A stretch of 64,000 bases of DNA from Poriferisodalis sp965208485 (GCF_965208485.1 NZ_OZ242344.1:682001-746000), one strand, 5' to 3'. Positions 24,501-33,940 are shown, counted from the first letter of the stretch. A program made the numbers and translations. Notes: a model not told the origin generated them from the letters alone.

Positions 24501-27152
24501 CTAGACCCAGGCGTCGGCTCGCTCGCGGTTGGAGGGATTGCGCATCGGCAGCTCGTTGTGCCAGACGCCCTCGTGCTCGCGCAGCGCAGCCGCCACCGCA
24601 CCGGCGGTGGGCACCAGCCCGATCTCGCCGACGCCCTTGATGCCGTAAGGGGCGCCCGGCTGCGGCGACTCCACCAGGATCACGTCGACGTCGGGCATGT
24701 CCTTGGGCCGGATGATTGCGAGGCTGCGCAGCGTGGAGTTGAGCGGGCGCCCGTCGGCGTCGGCGGGGAAGCCCTCGCTGAGCGCGTAGCCCAGACCCAT
24801 GTGCACGCTGCCCTCGATCTGGCCTTCACACAAGATCGGATTCACGGCCCGGCCCACATCGTGAGCGGCGATGACCCGCTCCACATCGCCAGTGTCGGAG
24901 TCGAGGATCACCACTTGGGCGGCGTAGCCGAACGTGGAGTGGATGACCGGGTGCTCGAGGCCTTCTGAGAGCGAGTTCGTCCAGTCCACCCGGTACTCGC
25001 CCTCGTAGTCCACCTCCGGCTGGCAGCCGTCGGCGAGCGCGGCGCGGCAGGCGTCTGCCACCGCGCCTGCGCCCATGAGCGTGCCCCGGCTGCCGGTGGT
25101 CTGGCCGGCACCGAGTTCGCGGGTGGAGTCCACGACCACCCGCACGGCCTCGGGATCCACGCCCAGTTCCTCCACGGCCACTTGCAGCGCCACCGTGTGC
25201 ACCCCCTGGCCCATCTCGGTCCAGCAGTGGCGGACCTCCACCGTGCCGTCAGAGCAGAAGCGCACGATCGCCTTGGCGATCTCCTTGAAGCCGTTGCCGA
25301 GGCCCGAGTTCTTCAGCCCGAGCCCGATGCCGACGGGCTTGCCGGCAGCGCGGGCAGCCTCGTAGGGCTCGCGCACAGCATCGAGGCAGGCCTGGGCGCC
25401 GAGGCAGCCGTCATCCATGATCTGGCCCGGTCCCCACACTCCCCCGGGCACCACCACGTTGCGCCGGCGCATCTCGAAGCCGCTGATGCCCACCGCTTCG
25501 GCCAGCCGGTCCATCACGCCTTCCATGGCGAACTGGGCCTGATTGGCGCCGAAGCCTCGGAATGCGCCGCAGACCGGGTTGTTGGTGCGCACCGCCACCG
25601 ACTCGACATCTACCGCCGGCACCAAGTACGGGCCGGTGGCGTGACCTGCGGACCGTTCCAGCACTTTCATGCCCACCGAGGCGTACGGACCCGAGTCGCC
25701 GAACATGCTCGCCCGCACGGCGGTGAGCTTGCCGTCGGCGTCACAGCCGACCTCGTAGGTCATGCGGATCGGGTGCCGCTTCGGGTGCATGAGCAGCGAT
25801 TCCTCACGCGACAGCGTGATCCGCACCGGGCGACCGGTCAGCCATGCCGCAAGCGCCGCGTGGGCCTGGTTGGACATGTCCTCCTTGCCGCCGAATGCAC
25901 CGCCGTTGGACACCAGCTCGGTGGTGATCACCGACGGGTCCAGTGCCAGCACCGCTGCAATGTCGTTGCGGTCGTCCCAGATGCCCTGCCCGCCGGTGTA
26001 GACGTGCAGCCCGGCCGGAAGCCCGTTGGCAGCCAATTCTCCGGCAATACGGGGCACGGCCAGGGTCGACTCGGGTTCGAGGTAGGCGTGCTCGATGCGC
26101 TGCGTCTGGAAGGTCTCGGTGACCACATGTGCAGAGCCGGCCAGCGCAGCGTCCACATCGCCGCGGGAGTAAGTGGAGCGGGACAGGATGTTGCCGTCGA
26201 GCTCCCACACAGCGTCGATGTCGCTGTCCTTCACCCGCACCGGGTCGGTCATGGGCGCAAGGACGTCGTAGGACACCTCGATCAGCTCGGCGGCCCGCCT
26301 CGCAGCGGGCCGGTTGTCGGCCACGACGATCGCCAGCACGTCGCCGAGGTACGACGTGCGCCCGCCGACCGGGATCATGACCGGCCAATCCTTGTGAATG
26401 AGCCCCACTCGCAGGACGCCGGGGATGTCGGCGGCAGTGAACACCGCCTGCACGCCGGGCACTGCCTCGGCTGCGCTCACTTCGATTGCCAGCACGTCGG
26501 CACGGGCGTGATCGGCGAAGCGCAGGGCGCCGTGCAGCATGCCGTACGGGGCTGTCACACCGCTGATCGACGAGTCGATCACGATGTCGTCGATGTAAGG
26601 GCGGCTGCCCAGCGTGAGCTCGCGGGCCTCGTAGCGCACACCCGAACTGCCCACGCCCTTCGGGGGGAGCGCCACGGGCACCTCGCCCGCCGCCAGCGAT
26701 TCGACCGCATCGAGGATCTTGGTGTAGCCGGTGCAGCGACACAGGTGACCGCCCAGATGCCGGCTGGCTTCCTCCCGGGTGAGCGCCGAACCCTTGCGGT
26801 CAAGCAGTGCTTTCAGGCGTACCACGATGCCCGGAGTGCAGAACCCGCACTGCAAGGCGCCGAACGCCGCGAACGTGTTCGCCATGGCGTCGACCTCGGC
26901 CTCGTCGAAGCCCTCGACGGTGGTGATCTCGGTACCCGCCGAGCGCTCCAGGCTGGTCTGGCAGGCCACCCGGGCCTTGCCGTCTACGAGCACCGTGCAG
27001 CAGCCGCATTGGCCCGACGGGGCGCACCCGTCCTTGGGCGAGATGATCCCCAGCTCGTCTCGCAGCGCCGCCAGCAGGTGCTCGTGGTCGCTGGCGACGG
27101 TGACCGGCGAGCCGTTCAGCACGAACTCGGTCACCGAATTCGAAGCAGTCAT
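24501..27152 (-). CDS. Molybdenum hydroxylase: fused 2Fe-2S and molybdopterin subunits (XdhD-like)
   Basis: An 883-residue protein of the xanthine oxidase family. Residues ~1-165 hold the two 2Fe-2S centres: CAPSGQCGCCTVLVDG, LQCGFCTPGIVVRLKAL and HLGGHLCRCTGYTKILDA. Residues ~185-883 are the molybdopterin subunit, with GGQGIWDDRND, NGGAFGGKEDMSNQAHAAL, CGAFRGFGANQAQFAMEGVM and the catalytic glutamate in YGIKGVGEIGLVPTAGAV. No FAD subunit is encoded nearby. E. coli XdhD has the same Fe-S/Mo fusion. Together with the importer, deaminase and hydrolases around it, purine hydroxylation is likely. ATG 27152 was chosen as start. Confidence 0.87.
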   Translation of the reverse strand: MTASNSVTEFVLNGSPVTVASDHEHLLAALRDELGIISPKDGCAPSGQCGCCTVLVDGKARVACQTSLERSAGTEITTVEGFDEAEVDAMANTFAAFGALQCGFCTPGIVVRLKALLDRKGSALTREEASRHLGGHLCRCTGYTKILDAVESLAAGEVPVALPPKGVGSSGVRYEARELTLGSRPYIDDIVIDSSISGVTAPYGMLHGALRFADHARADVLAIEVSAAEAVPGVQAVFTAADIPGVLRVGLIHKDWPVMIPVGGRTSYLGDVLAIVVADNRPAARRAAELIEVSYDVLAPMTDPVRVKDSDIDAVWELDGNILSRSTYSRGDVDAALAGSAHVVTETFQTQRIEHAYLEPESTLAVPRIAGELAANGLPAGLHVYTGGQGIWDDRNDIAAVLALDPSVITTELVSNGGAFGGKEDMSNQAHAALAAWLTGRPVRITLSREESLLMHPKRHPIRMTYEVGCDADGKLTAVRASMFGDSGPYASVGMKVLERSAGHATGPYLVPAVDVESVAVRTNNPVCGAFRGFGANQAQFAMEGVMDRLAEAVGISGFEMRRRNVVVPGGVWGPGQIMDDGCLGAQACLDAVREPYEAARAAGKPVGIGLGLKNSGLGNGFKEIAKAIVRFCSDGTVEVRHCWTEMGQGVHTVALQVAVEELGVDPEAVRVVVDSTRELGAGQTTGSRGTLMGAGAVADACRAALADGCQPEVDYEGEYRVDWTNSLSEGLEHPVIHSTFGYAAQVVILDSDTGDVERVIAAHDVGRAVNPILCEGQIEGSVHMGLGYALSEGFPADADGRPLNSTLRSLAIIRPKDMPDVDVILVESPQPGAPYGIKGVGEIGLVPTAGAVAAALREHEGVWHNELPMRNPSNRERADAWV

Positions 27153-27347
27153 TGGATACCTCGTCTCCGGGACCCGAGCATTCTCGTGGTCCCCTCCCCG
27201 CAGGCCATTGTCGCACCACCGCGAGGCCATTCACACCACTGCGAGTTGTCGACGCCACTGAGATGCGGCTGGCTCGAGCTGAACGTCATCTAGCCTGTAT
27301 TTTGAAAATAGTACTTTGAGATAACGGGGCAACGCTACGCTGAGGCC

Positions 27348-28520
27348 GTGATCGAGCGTGAGGTAACGCCACTCCTGCTGCGACTGTTCAAGCAGTATCC
27401 GGTTGTCACCGTCACCGGCCCACGCCAATCCGGCAAGACGACGCTGTGCCGCGGCGTCTTCGCAGACTTGGCCTACGCGAATCTTGAGGACCCCGATGCC
27501 CGTGAGTTCGCCGAGACCGACCCACGGCGATTCTTGGCACAGTTCCCCAACGGCGCTGTGCTCGATGAGATTCAGCGCGTGCCGAAGCTGCTGTCCTATC
27601 TCCAAGTCATCGTCGACGACGACCGCCGCAACGGGTTGTTCGTGCTCACCGGCAGCGAGCAGTTCGGCCTGACATCGACGATCAGCCAATCACTGGCCGG
27701 ACGCACGGCGCTGCTGCGTCTGCTGCCGTTCACGCTCGCCGAGCGCCGTCTCGCCGGGGCCTCTGGGTCAGTCGACGACATCTTGTACTCGGGGGGCTAT
27801 CCCCGGATTCATGACCAAGGACTCGACCCCACTCAAGCGCTTGCCGACTATCTGGTGACCTATGTCGAACGCGACGCTCAGCGGATCGGCGGGATTCGCG
27901 ACCTCGCCGCCTTTCGCCGGTTCGTGCGGTTGTGCGCGGGCCGTGTCGGCCAGCAGCTGAACTTGTCCAACCTCGGTGCCGATGCCGGAGTGTCGCAGCC
28001 CACAGCACGCCAGTGGCTAGGGGTTCTCGAGGCGAGCGACATCGTGTTCCGCCTGCCGCCGTACCACGCCAACATTCGCAAACGGCTGGTGAAGGCGCCG
28101 AAGCTCTACTTCGTGGACGTCGGCCTGGCCAGCTACCTGGTCGGCATCCGCGACAGCGAGCAGCTTGCTGCCCATCCGCTGCGCGGCCCGCTGTTCGAGA
28201 ACGCCGCGATTGCCGAGGCGCTCAAGCACTCGCACAACCACACCCGCTACGCCGAGCTGTCGTTCTTCCGCACCGCTGACGGTCTCGAGTGCGACCTGCT
28301 CTATCCGACGCCCGCTGGTCTCGTCGCTGTCGAAGTCAAGTCGGGCGCCACGCTCGCGGGGGCTTGGTTCGCGGGACTGCGCCGCATCCAGCGCAGCATC
28401 CCCGGCGTCTCCTCGGCAGCCATCGTCTACGGCGGCGACCAGTCCCAAGAGCGCAGCGACGCCACGGCAACACCCCTCGCCGAGTTCGCCTCGCTCCTCC
28501 GCGATCTCGATGTCATGTAG
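27348..28520 (+). CDS. DUF4143-family AAA ATPase, intact
   Basis: A 390-residue ATPase of the AAA_14/DUF4143 family. It shows Walker A TVTGPRQSGKTTLCRGV, Walker B NGAVLDEIQRVPKLLSYLQV and sensor LFVLTGSEQFGL. A winged-helix segment (LSNLGADAGVSQPTARQW) follows, with the family's C-terminal nuclease-like strand pair GLECDLLYPTPAGLVAVEVK. Its role in bacteria is not settled; members often sit among mobile genes. A palindromic AT-rich stretch (tattttgaaaata, about 27298-27310) lies in the promoter region. Its end overlaps the convergent RCC1-like gene by 8 bp. Confidence 0.85.
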   Translation: MIEREVTPLLLRLFKQYPVVTVTGPRQSGKTTLCRGVFADLAYANLEDPDAREFAETDPRRFLAQFPNGAVLDEIQRVPKLLSYLQVIVDDDRRNGLFVLTGSEQFGLTSTISQSLAGRTALLRLLPFTLAERRLAGASGSVDDILYSGGYPRIHDQGLDPTQALADYLVTYVERDAQRIGGIRDLAAFRRFVRLCAGRVGQQLNLSNLGADAGVSQPTARQWLGVLEASDIVFRLPPYHANIRKRLVKAPKLYFVDVGLASYLVGIRDSEQLAAHPLRGPLFENAAIAEALKHSHNHTRYAELSFFRTADGLECDLLYPTPAGLVAVEVKSGATLAGAWFAGLRRIQRSIPGVSSAAIVYGGDQSQERSDATATPLAEFASLLRDLDVM

Positions 28521-29731
28521 AGCGACGGGACCGCGCAGACGGCTGACGCGCGCTGCGGCCCGGAGCGGCAGGCCGGCGCATCTGGGATCGAGCGCCAGAA
28601 TTCGGAGGGTCGCTCTGGCCGAAGCGGTTCCACCCCCAGCACTCCACTTCACCGTCATCGCACAGAGCGCAGGTGTGGAACAGCCCCACTGAGACCTCGG
28701 CAAACTTGCCGGAAGGGACATTCGCAGCCGCTGGATCCCGCGCGTCTCCCCTACAACGAATCTCCCCCGTTGCCAGGACGCCACAGGCGTAGTTCCCACT
28801 CAACGAAACCTGATTGAACCGCTCTGCCGGCGGTGTCGGAACCTGCTCGCCCACGCACAGCAAGGTGCTGTCTTCGGTGAATGCGCACGCGTTGGCCGTG
28901 GAACTGACCATAACGCCGAGATAGCGGCCGTCGGGAAACTCCACAGAAGACGATGCTGTGTTTCGGCACGCAATCGACTGGTCGGGGTTGAGGCCGCACA
29001 GAGTGGCGCCGGCCATCGAGAAGCTCTGCGCGGTGCCGAAGTCGCGCATCGTCGGCCATTCCCAGCAACGGACCGAGTGGTCGGCCTCCAATCCGCAGAT
29101 CTGGTGGCTCTTTGCCGCGATGGCGGCCAACTTGATGTCTTCAGGCCCGACCCCAGCTTCGTAACCAGGGCCCCCAGCACTCGGCGATTCCGTCGAGCCT
29201 GATCCCGCACACGTACGGCAAGTCCGCCCGGCACCGGCTGTCGTTCACCCGTGCAACGTCTATCTGGACGAACTCAGCATCCTCCCTGTTCAGCACGGCA
29301 GCTCCGTTGGTGCCCCATCCCGGCATTGCTTCGCGGCGCAGCTCGAGCCCCCACCTCGTCGTGCCGCTGGAAGTCTGAACGAAATCGCCCTGCTGGGACC
29401 ACTCGTCATCTGCATCCCAGCATTCGGCGTCTCCCTCGCTGTTGATCCAGCACCCGCCCTCGCGGCCCAAGGACACCCTTTCGGGCCCGAGCTCGACTGT
29501 CGTCTGGACGACTGGCGTGCTGTTCTCGTCCCTCTCTTCGCCGGCGCCGCTGTCGGTACCTGCGACGTGATCATCGTTCGAGTCAGGCGCAGAACCATCA
29601 CGCAACTGTTCGTCACCGGCGGGACTGCATGCGCCCAGCAGTGCGCAGCCCATCAGCACGGCGATGAATGCGTTCTTCTTCGGTCCCGACCGCCTGAACC
29701 GCACGCCGCGCCGATTGCGATCATCTGGCAA
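28513..29731 (-). pseudogene. RCC1/BNR-like repeat lipoprotein, frameshifted
   Basis: Two overlapping frames make one secreted protein. The 5' part (29731 to about 29150) has a signal peptide with lipobox CALLGAC, an acidic linker, then RCC1-like repeats such as GGCWINSEGDAECWD and VCGIRLDGIAECWG. The 3' part continues in another frame from PGYEAGVGPEDIKLA with repeats ICGLEADHSVRCWEW, CGVLATGEIRCRGD and CALCDDGEVECWGWNRFGQS. The shift lies in a run of five G (complement of the C run near 29170); removing one base restores the frame. It is either a real lesion or a homopolymer error. Confidence 0.75.
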
Positions 29732-29753
29732 GTGTCGTATATGCCGACCGGGG

Positions 29754-30680
29754 CTACAGCGGTGGGATGACGCCCTTCTGCTGGCCGATCAACTGGTAGG
29801 TCTCAGGCCGGCGATAGCGGTCGAAGTTGAACAGGGTGTTCTTGTAGTGCGAGCACCAGTCGAGGTCGCATTGGGCCGTGATGAGCTCGTCTCCGTCGGT
29901 GACTGCTTGGGCCACAATTTGGCCGGACGGGGCTATCACCGCCGAGTGAGCGAGCGACTCCACGCCCTCTTCGGTGCCGCCCTTCGCGACACCGACCACC
30001 CAGGTGCCGTTCTGGTAGGCACCTGCCTGCATCACGAGGTGATTGTGAAACGCCTGCAGCGGATCCTGGGTCGGGTCGGGCGCATAGAACAGCGGCGTGT
30101 TGTAGCCGATGAAGATCATCTCGACGCCTTGGAGGCCCATCACCCGGTAGGTCTCGGGCCAGCGACGGTCGTTGCAGAGCGCGATGCCCATGACGCCGCC
30201 GAATGCCCGCCACACGCTGAAGCCTTCGGAGGACTCCTCGAAGTAGCGGCGCTCGAGGTGCTGGAAGGGACGCTGGGGTTCGTGCTCTTCGTGCCCGGGG
30301 ATGTGCACCTTGCGGTACTTGGCAACGAGAGTGCCGTCGCGCTCAACGAGGATCGCTGTGTTGAAACGATGACCGTCCGGCGTGAGCTCGGCATATCCCA
30401 GGTGGAAGCCGATGCCGAGCCGCTTGGCCTCGTCGAACAGGGGCTGGGTCTCCGCCGAGGGCATCTCGGTCTCGAAGTACGCGAGCAGCTCGGGCGAGTC
30501 GTCGGGGAAGTACCAGCGAGGGAAGAACGTGGTCAGTGCGAGCTCGGGAAACACCACGAGATCGCAGCCCCGATCCGATGCCTGGTGGAGCAGAGAGATC
30601 AGCCGCTCGACGACTTTGTCGCGGGTCTCGTAGCGGGCGATGGGCCCGAGCTGCGCGGCCCCCACCGTGATCAGTCTCAC
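29754..30680 (-). CDS. Nitrilase-superfamily hydrolase, N-carbamoyl-D-amino acid hydrolase-like
   Basis: A 308-residue carbon-nitrogen hydrolase. The catalytic triad is visible as Glu in DLVVFPELALTTFFPRWYF, Lys in VAKYRKVHIPGH and Cys in MGIALCNDRRWPETYRVMGL. The CNDRRWPE context and the length (D-carbamoylases are ~304 residues) favour N-carbamoyl-D-amino acid hydrolase over nitrilase or N-carbamoylputrescine amidase. It releases CO2 and ammonia from an N-carbamoyl compound. ATG 30680 overlaps the stop of the M20 hydrolase gene upstream by ATGA. Confidence 0.85.
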   Translation of the reverse strand: MRLITVGAAQLGPIARYETRDKVVERLISLLHQASDRGCDLVVFPELALTTFFPRWYFPDDSPELLAYFETEMPSAETQPLFDEAKRLGIGFHLGYAELTPDGHRFNTAILVERDGTLVAKYRKVHIPGHEEHEPQRPFQHLERRYFEESSEGFSVWRAFGGVMGIALCNDRRWPETYRVMGLQGVEMIFIGYNTPLFYAPDPTQDPLQAFHNHLVMQAGAYQNGTWVVGVAKGGTEEGVESLAHSAVIAPSGQIVAQAVTDGDELITAQCDLDWCSHYKNTLFNFDRYRRPETYQLIGQQKGVIPPL

Positions 30681-31963
30681 GGTGTCGCCCCGTTGGAGGC
30701 GAGCTCGCCGTCGATCTCACCGTTGGCGAGACGCCAGACGACGTCGGCGAGCAGGTTCGCCCCCGCCTCGATGTCTTCGGGCGACGTGTACTCGGCCGGG
30801 TTGTGGCTGACGCCGTCGAAGCTGGGTACGAAGATCATCGCCGTCGGGCAGACCCTGGCCAGCATCTGCGCGTCGTGGCCCGCGCCTGACGGCATCCGGC
30901 GATGGGTCAGGCCCGCTTCCGCGGCGCAGCGCTCGACCAGATCGATGACTGCTGGATGGAACTCGACCGGCTCGAAGCGGGCGGTGCGCCGCATGGCGGC
31001 GTCGAGGTGCTCGCCCCCGGCGATGCGGCTGACGATCTCGTCGAGGCGAGCCTCGGCGTGCTGCAGCATCGGTTCGGAGGTGTTGCGAAGGTCCACCGTC
31101 ATCACCGCCGAGCCGGCAATGACATTGACCAGATTGGGCACCAGCGAGATGGAGCCGACCGTGCCGACCTGCGAATCGCCGATGTTGTGCGCCAGCTCCC
31201 GCACCTCGCCGGCGATGCGGCAGGCGGCGAGCCCCGCGTCGCGGCGCAGCGGCATCGGCGTCGTGCCGGCATGGTTGGACTGGCCGCTCAGCGTGACCTC
31301 GGTCCACGAGATGCCCTGGACGCCTTCCACCACGCCGATCTGCGTCTCGTGGAACTCCAGCACCGGTCCCTGCTCGATGTGCAGCTCCATGTAGGCGTAG
31401 GGCACGGTTCCGGGCACCGGAGCGGGGCCGCGATAGCCGATGCGGTCCAGCTCGTCGCCCACGGCGATGCCGTCGCGGTCGGTGATCTCCAACGCTTCCT
31501 CAAGCGCCATGCCGCCCACGTAGGCCAAGCTGCCCAGCATGTCGGGAGCGAACCGGCTGCCTTCCTCGTCGGTGAAGTAGGCCACCGACAGGGGCCGAGC
31601 GGGTGTCTGGCCGCTCGCCAGCACCGACTCGATGACCTCCAAGCCGGCGAGCACGCCGAGGTTGCCGTCGTAGCGACCTCCCGTGGCGACCGTGTCGATG
31701 TGGCTGCCCATCATCACCGAGTCGGCGACCCGTCCGGGCTCTGTGCAGGCCACCACGTTCCCGAGCCCGTCGACGGTGATCTCCAGCCCGAGATCGGCCA
31801 TCCACGTGCCGACCAAGTCACGGCCGGCGCGGTCCTCGTCGGTGAGCGCGAGGCGGCAGTTGCCGTGGGTTCCCTCGATGGCACCGATCTGCGCCAGCTC
31901 GTCGAGGCGCCCCATCAAGCGCTCACCGTCGATGCGCGGCGCCTCCCCTGCAGATCCGCTCAT
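30677..31963 (-). CDS. M20 Zn hydrolase: N-carbamoyl-L-amino acid hydrolase/allantoate amidohydrolase
   Basis: A 428-residue di-metal enzyme. Metal ligands appear in VMMGSHIDTVATGGRYDGNL, YFTDEEGSRFAPDMLGS, ELHIEQGPVLE and GVSHNPAEYTSPEDI. The dimer-domain motif GVQGISWTEVTLSGQSNHAG followed by TTPM is standard for L-carbamoylases and allantoate/ureidoglycolate hydrolases; the exact substrate is not readable. It overlaps the D-carbamoylase-like gene, so both carbamoyl-cleaving enzymes are made together. It begins immediately next to an IS982 remnant, which may have replaced its original promoter. Confidence 0.85.
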   Translation of the reverse strand: MSGSAGEAPRIDGERLMGRLDELAQIGAIEGTHGNCRLALTDEDRAGRDLVGTWMADLGLEITVDGLGNVVACTEPGRVADSVMMGSHIDTVATGGRYDGNLGVLAGLEVIESVLASGQTPARPLSVAYFTDEEGSRFAPDMLGSLAYVGGMALEEALEITDRDGIAVGDELDRIGYRGPAPVPGTVPYAYMELHIEQGPVLEFHETQIGVVEGVQGISWTEVTLSGQSNHAGTTPMPLRRDAGLAACRIAGEVRELAHNIGDSQVGTVGSISLVPNLVNVIAGSAVMTVDLRNTSEPMLQHAEARLDEIVSRIAGGEHLDAAMRRTARFEPVEFHPAVIDLVERCAAEAGLTHRRMPSGAGHDAQMLARVCPTAMIFVPSFDGVSHNPAEYTSPEDIEAGANLLADVVWRLANGEIDGELASNGATP

Positions 31964-32016
31964 CGCCCCATTCTCTCATCGCCAGTCGCAGTGAGCGGCA
32001 TTTGCCGGCGGGGAGA

Positions 32017-32705
32017 AGCGCCGGGGCGTCGGGGTTCGGATCGGGTGGCGGGCCGCAGCAGCGTGATCCCGGCGGTGTTGAGGCGCTGCTCGAACGCTGC
32101 GGAGCGGTAGCCCTTGTCGGCGATGAGGGTCTGGCCCGGGCGGGCGATCCCGGCTCGGTCGATCATCTCGGCGCAGACTTCGCGTTCGTCGGCTTTGGCG
32201 TCGGTGAGCGCGAACGCTACGGGCAGCCCTGAGGGCGTGGCGACCAGGTGCAGACGCAGTCCCCAAAAGAACCGCGAATGCGACGCGCACCAGCCGTATT
32301 GGGCCCATCCTGCGAGGTCCGAGCGCCGCTGGGTGTCCCGGGAGCGGCCGCACTCCACCGGCGTGGAGTCGGCCAGCCAGACGTCGTCGTGCCAGTCGGG
32401 GCACTCGCGGGCCAAGCACTCGATCACGCGGGCGATCATGTCGCCGCTGCGCCGCAGCCGCTTGTTGAAGCCGTCGCGGTTCGGCAGATACGGGAACCAC
32501 GGTCCCAGATGCGCTTTCGCGTAACGAACGAACTGCGACTCGTTGTCGAACCCCAACAGCGCCGAGATCACCGCCAGGGTCACCAACTCCGCGTCTGACA
32601 GCTTCGGGGCGATGCCCACCGCCGGCCGCCGCGGCGCCCACCCAGGGTTCGCCGCCAACAGATGGCAAGCTCTATCGGTGGTTGCGAGTGAGTTGAGTGT
32701 AGATG
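32017..32705 (-). pseudogene. IS982 family transposase, N-terminal fragment
   Basis: The minus strand encodes the first ~210 residues of an IS982 transposase: VGIAPKLSDAELVTLAVIS, FPYLPNRDGFNKRLRRSGD, VWLADSTPVECGRSRDT, RSDLAGWAQYGWCASHSRFF and ALTDAKADEREVCAEMID. It breaks off after TLLRPATRSEPRRP and runs into unrelated codons. The last ~70 residues are absent here; a C-terminal piece of the same type is at 3736-3893. No clear start codon is left. The fragment ends right at the start of the M20 hydrolase gene. Confidence 0.8.
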
Positions 32706-33462
32706 TCGGCGGCTGATGTCCAGTTGTGGAGTCGGCGGGGCATCGTGTTGAGGTTGTCCTCGATGAGCGCCAGCCGCAGTGGGTTCAGGTCGAGCGGTGT
32801 GCCTCCGTTCGCAGTCCGGGATCACAACAGACCCCACACTGCCACGGAGGCTCAACCCATCACGGGAACCGAACTGTCAACAAGGTCCGTGGACATTACA
32901 GCTAACGACCGCTTGGCGGCTGACAAATCAACGTGACTTTAGGTACGTTCCCGTTGCCGTTCCCTACCAAACAATCCATTGCGGATCTTTTGTTGAGTGC
33001 ATCTTTCCTGGGTCGTACATCGCTTCCTCGGTTGCTAGCTATCCTGGCGTGCGGGACTTCCAGAATCCACCAACGATTCAGCCCGTACACTTTGCCGAAT
33101 CGACATTCCGCGCGCGCGGACTCACGTTCATGAACTCGCCCATGAAATCACTCTTAACCATCATGGCTTGCCGCAGCGCCGCACGATTACGATCGGTGGG
33201 CTCTATTTCTCGTTGTTGTATGCAACATTGGAACTCCCTGCACATAGTCATTGCACACCTACGGAGTTCTATGCTCAAGCAGCCGAAGGTACAGTATTCG
33301 ACAAGCTGACGCTCTTCTGGGGCTGCTCCATATCCCAACTGAACTCGAGGTACAGGCAGACGGTCGAGGTAAGGGTCCGCCGCGTCTTAAGTCGCGTGAT
33401 CCGCTCACGCATTTCCGCAGGTCAGAGACCTGCGCATGGGGGAAAATCACGCGACTTGACTG
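32706..33462. other. Gene-poor stretch of lower GC content
   Basis: About 750 bp with clearly more A/T than the neighbours (for example 32930-33330). Only short, mutually contradictory frames are open. One run on the plus strand (about 32930-33170, containing FVECIFPGSYIASSVASYPG) changes to another frame with GLYFSLLYATLELPAHSHC, which could be a decayed foreign gene, but I recognise no family. Confidence 0.4.
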
Positions 33463-33738
33463 ATGGCGGACCCTAAGGCAGCCGCTTTGAACGGAGACAT
33501 GCCACAGTGGTTCGTTCAACACTACGAAACAGCCGACGGCTACGTCGATTACGCCCGGCTCTGGCAATCAGTGATCGATGTAAGCGACACTCCGATATTC
33601 TCACGTTTGCTACGCGACCTGGAGCACGTATTTGGCGGTTACTGCTTCGGTAAGACGGCCGTTTACGCGGCGGCCAATGGCAGCGCCGACTTGCCGCAGG
33701 GAGCGCAACAGCCGTGGGTAGAGGGCGGGTGCCTGTAA
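33463..33738 (+). CDS. Hypothetical protein, possibly a fragment
   Basis: A 91-residue open frame, MADPKAAALNGDMPQWFVQH onward, with a helical core DYARLWQSVIDVSDTPIFSR and LLRDLEHVFGGYCFGKTAVY. The composition looks protein-like up to about residue 70, then becomes arbitrary (GAQQPWVEGGCL), so the 3' end may be truncated. No family was recognised. It follows the low-GC stretch and precedes a PIN toxin module. Confidence 0.35.
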   Translation: MADPKAAALNGDMPQWFVQHYETADGYVDYARLWQSVIDVSDTPIFSRLLRDLEHVFGGYCFGKTAVYAAANGSADLPQGAQQPWVEGGCL

Positions 33739-33940
33739 GTGCTCCGGGCACTCGGGCCAGTGAATGGGCAACTGTAATCATGGCTTCTTCAACCACTGCG
33801 GCCGAATTGCCGAGCGGTGTCGACCACCCGGCATGGTCGGCCGCCATGCCGTCGTCGAGCTGCACTTCGAGACTGATGACAGTCGCATTGCAGACATCCA
33901 GTTTCCTCAGGTCTAGTCCGAGGATGTCTAGGATGTCTGC

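Noticed and set aside
24484..24535. cgagcgag...ctcgctcg between convergent genes as a terminator
   Set aside because: The repeat extends into the coding end of the molybdenum hydroxylase and has a long loop; chance is likely at this GC content.
25182..27293. 703-codon plus-strand frame opposite the molybdenum hydroxylase
   Set aside because: Composition is His/Gly/Arg-rich shadow sequence; the minus-strand gene has clear Fe-S and Mo motifs.
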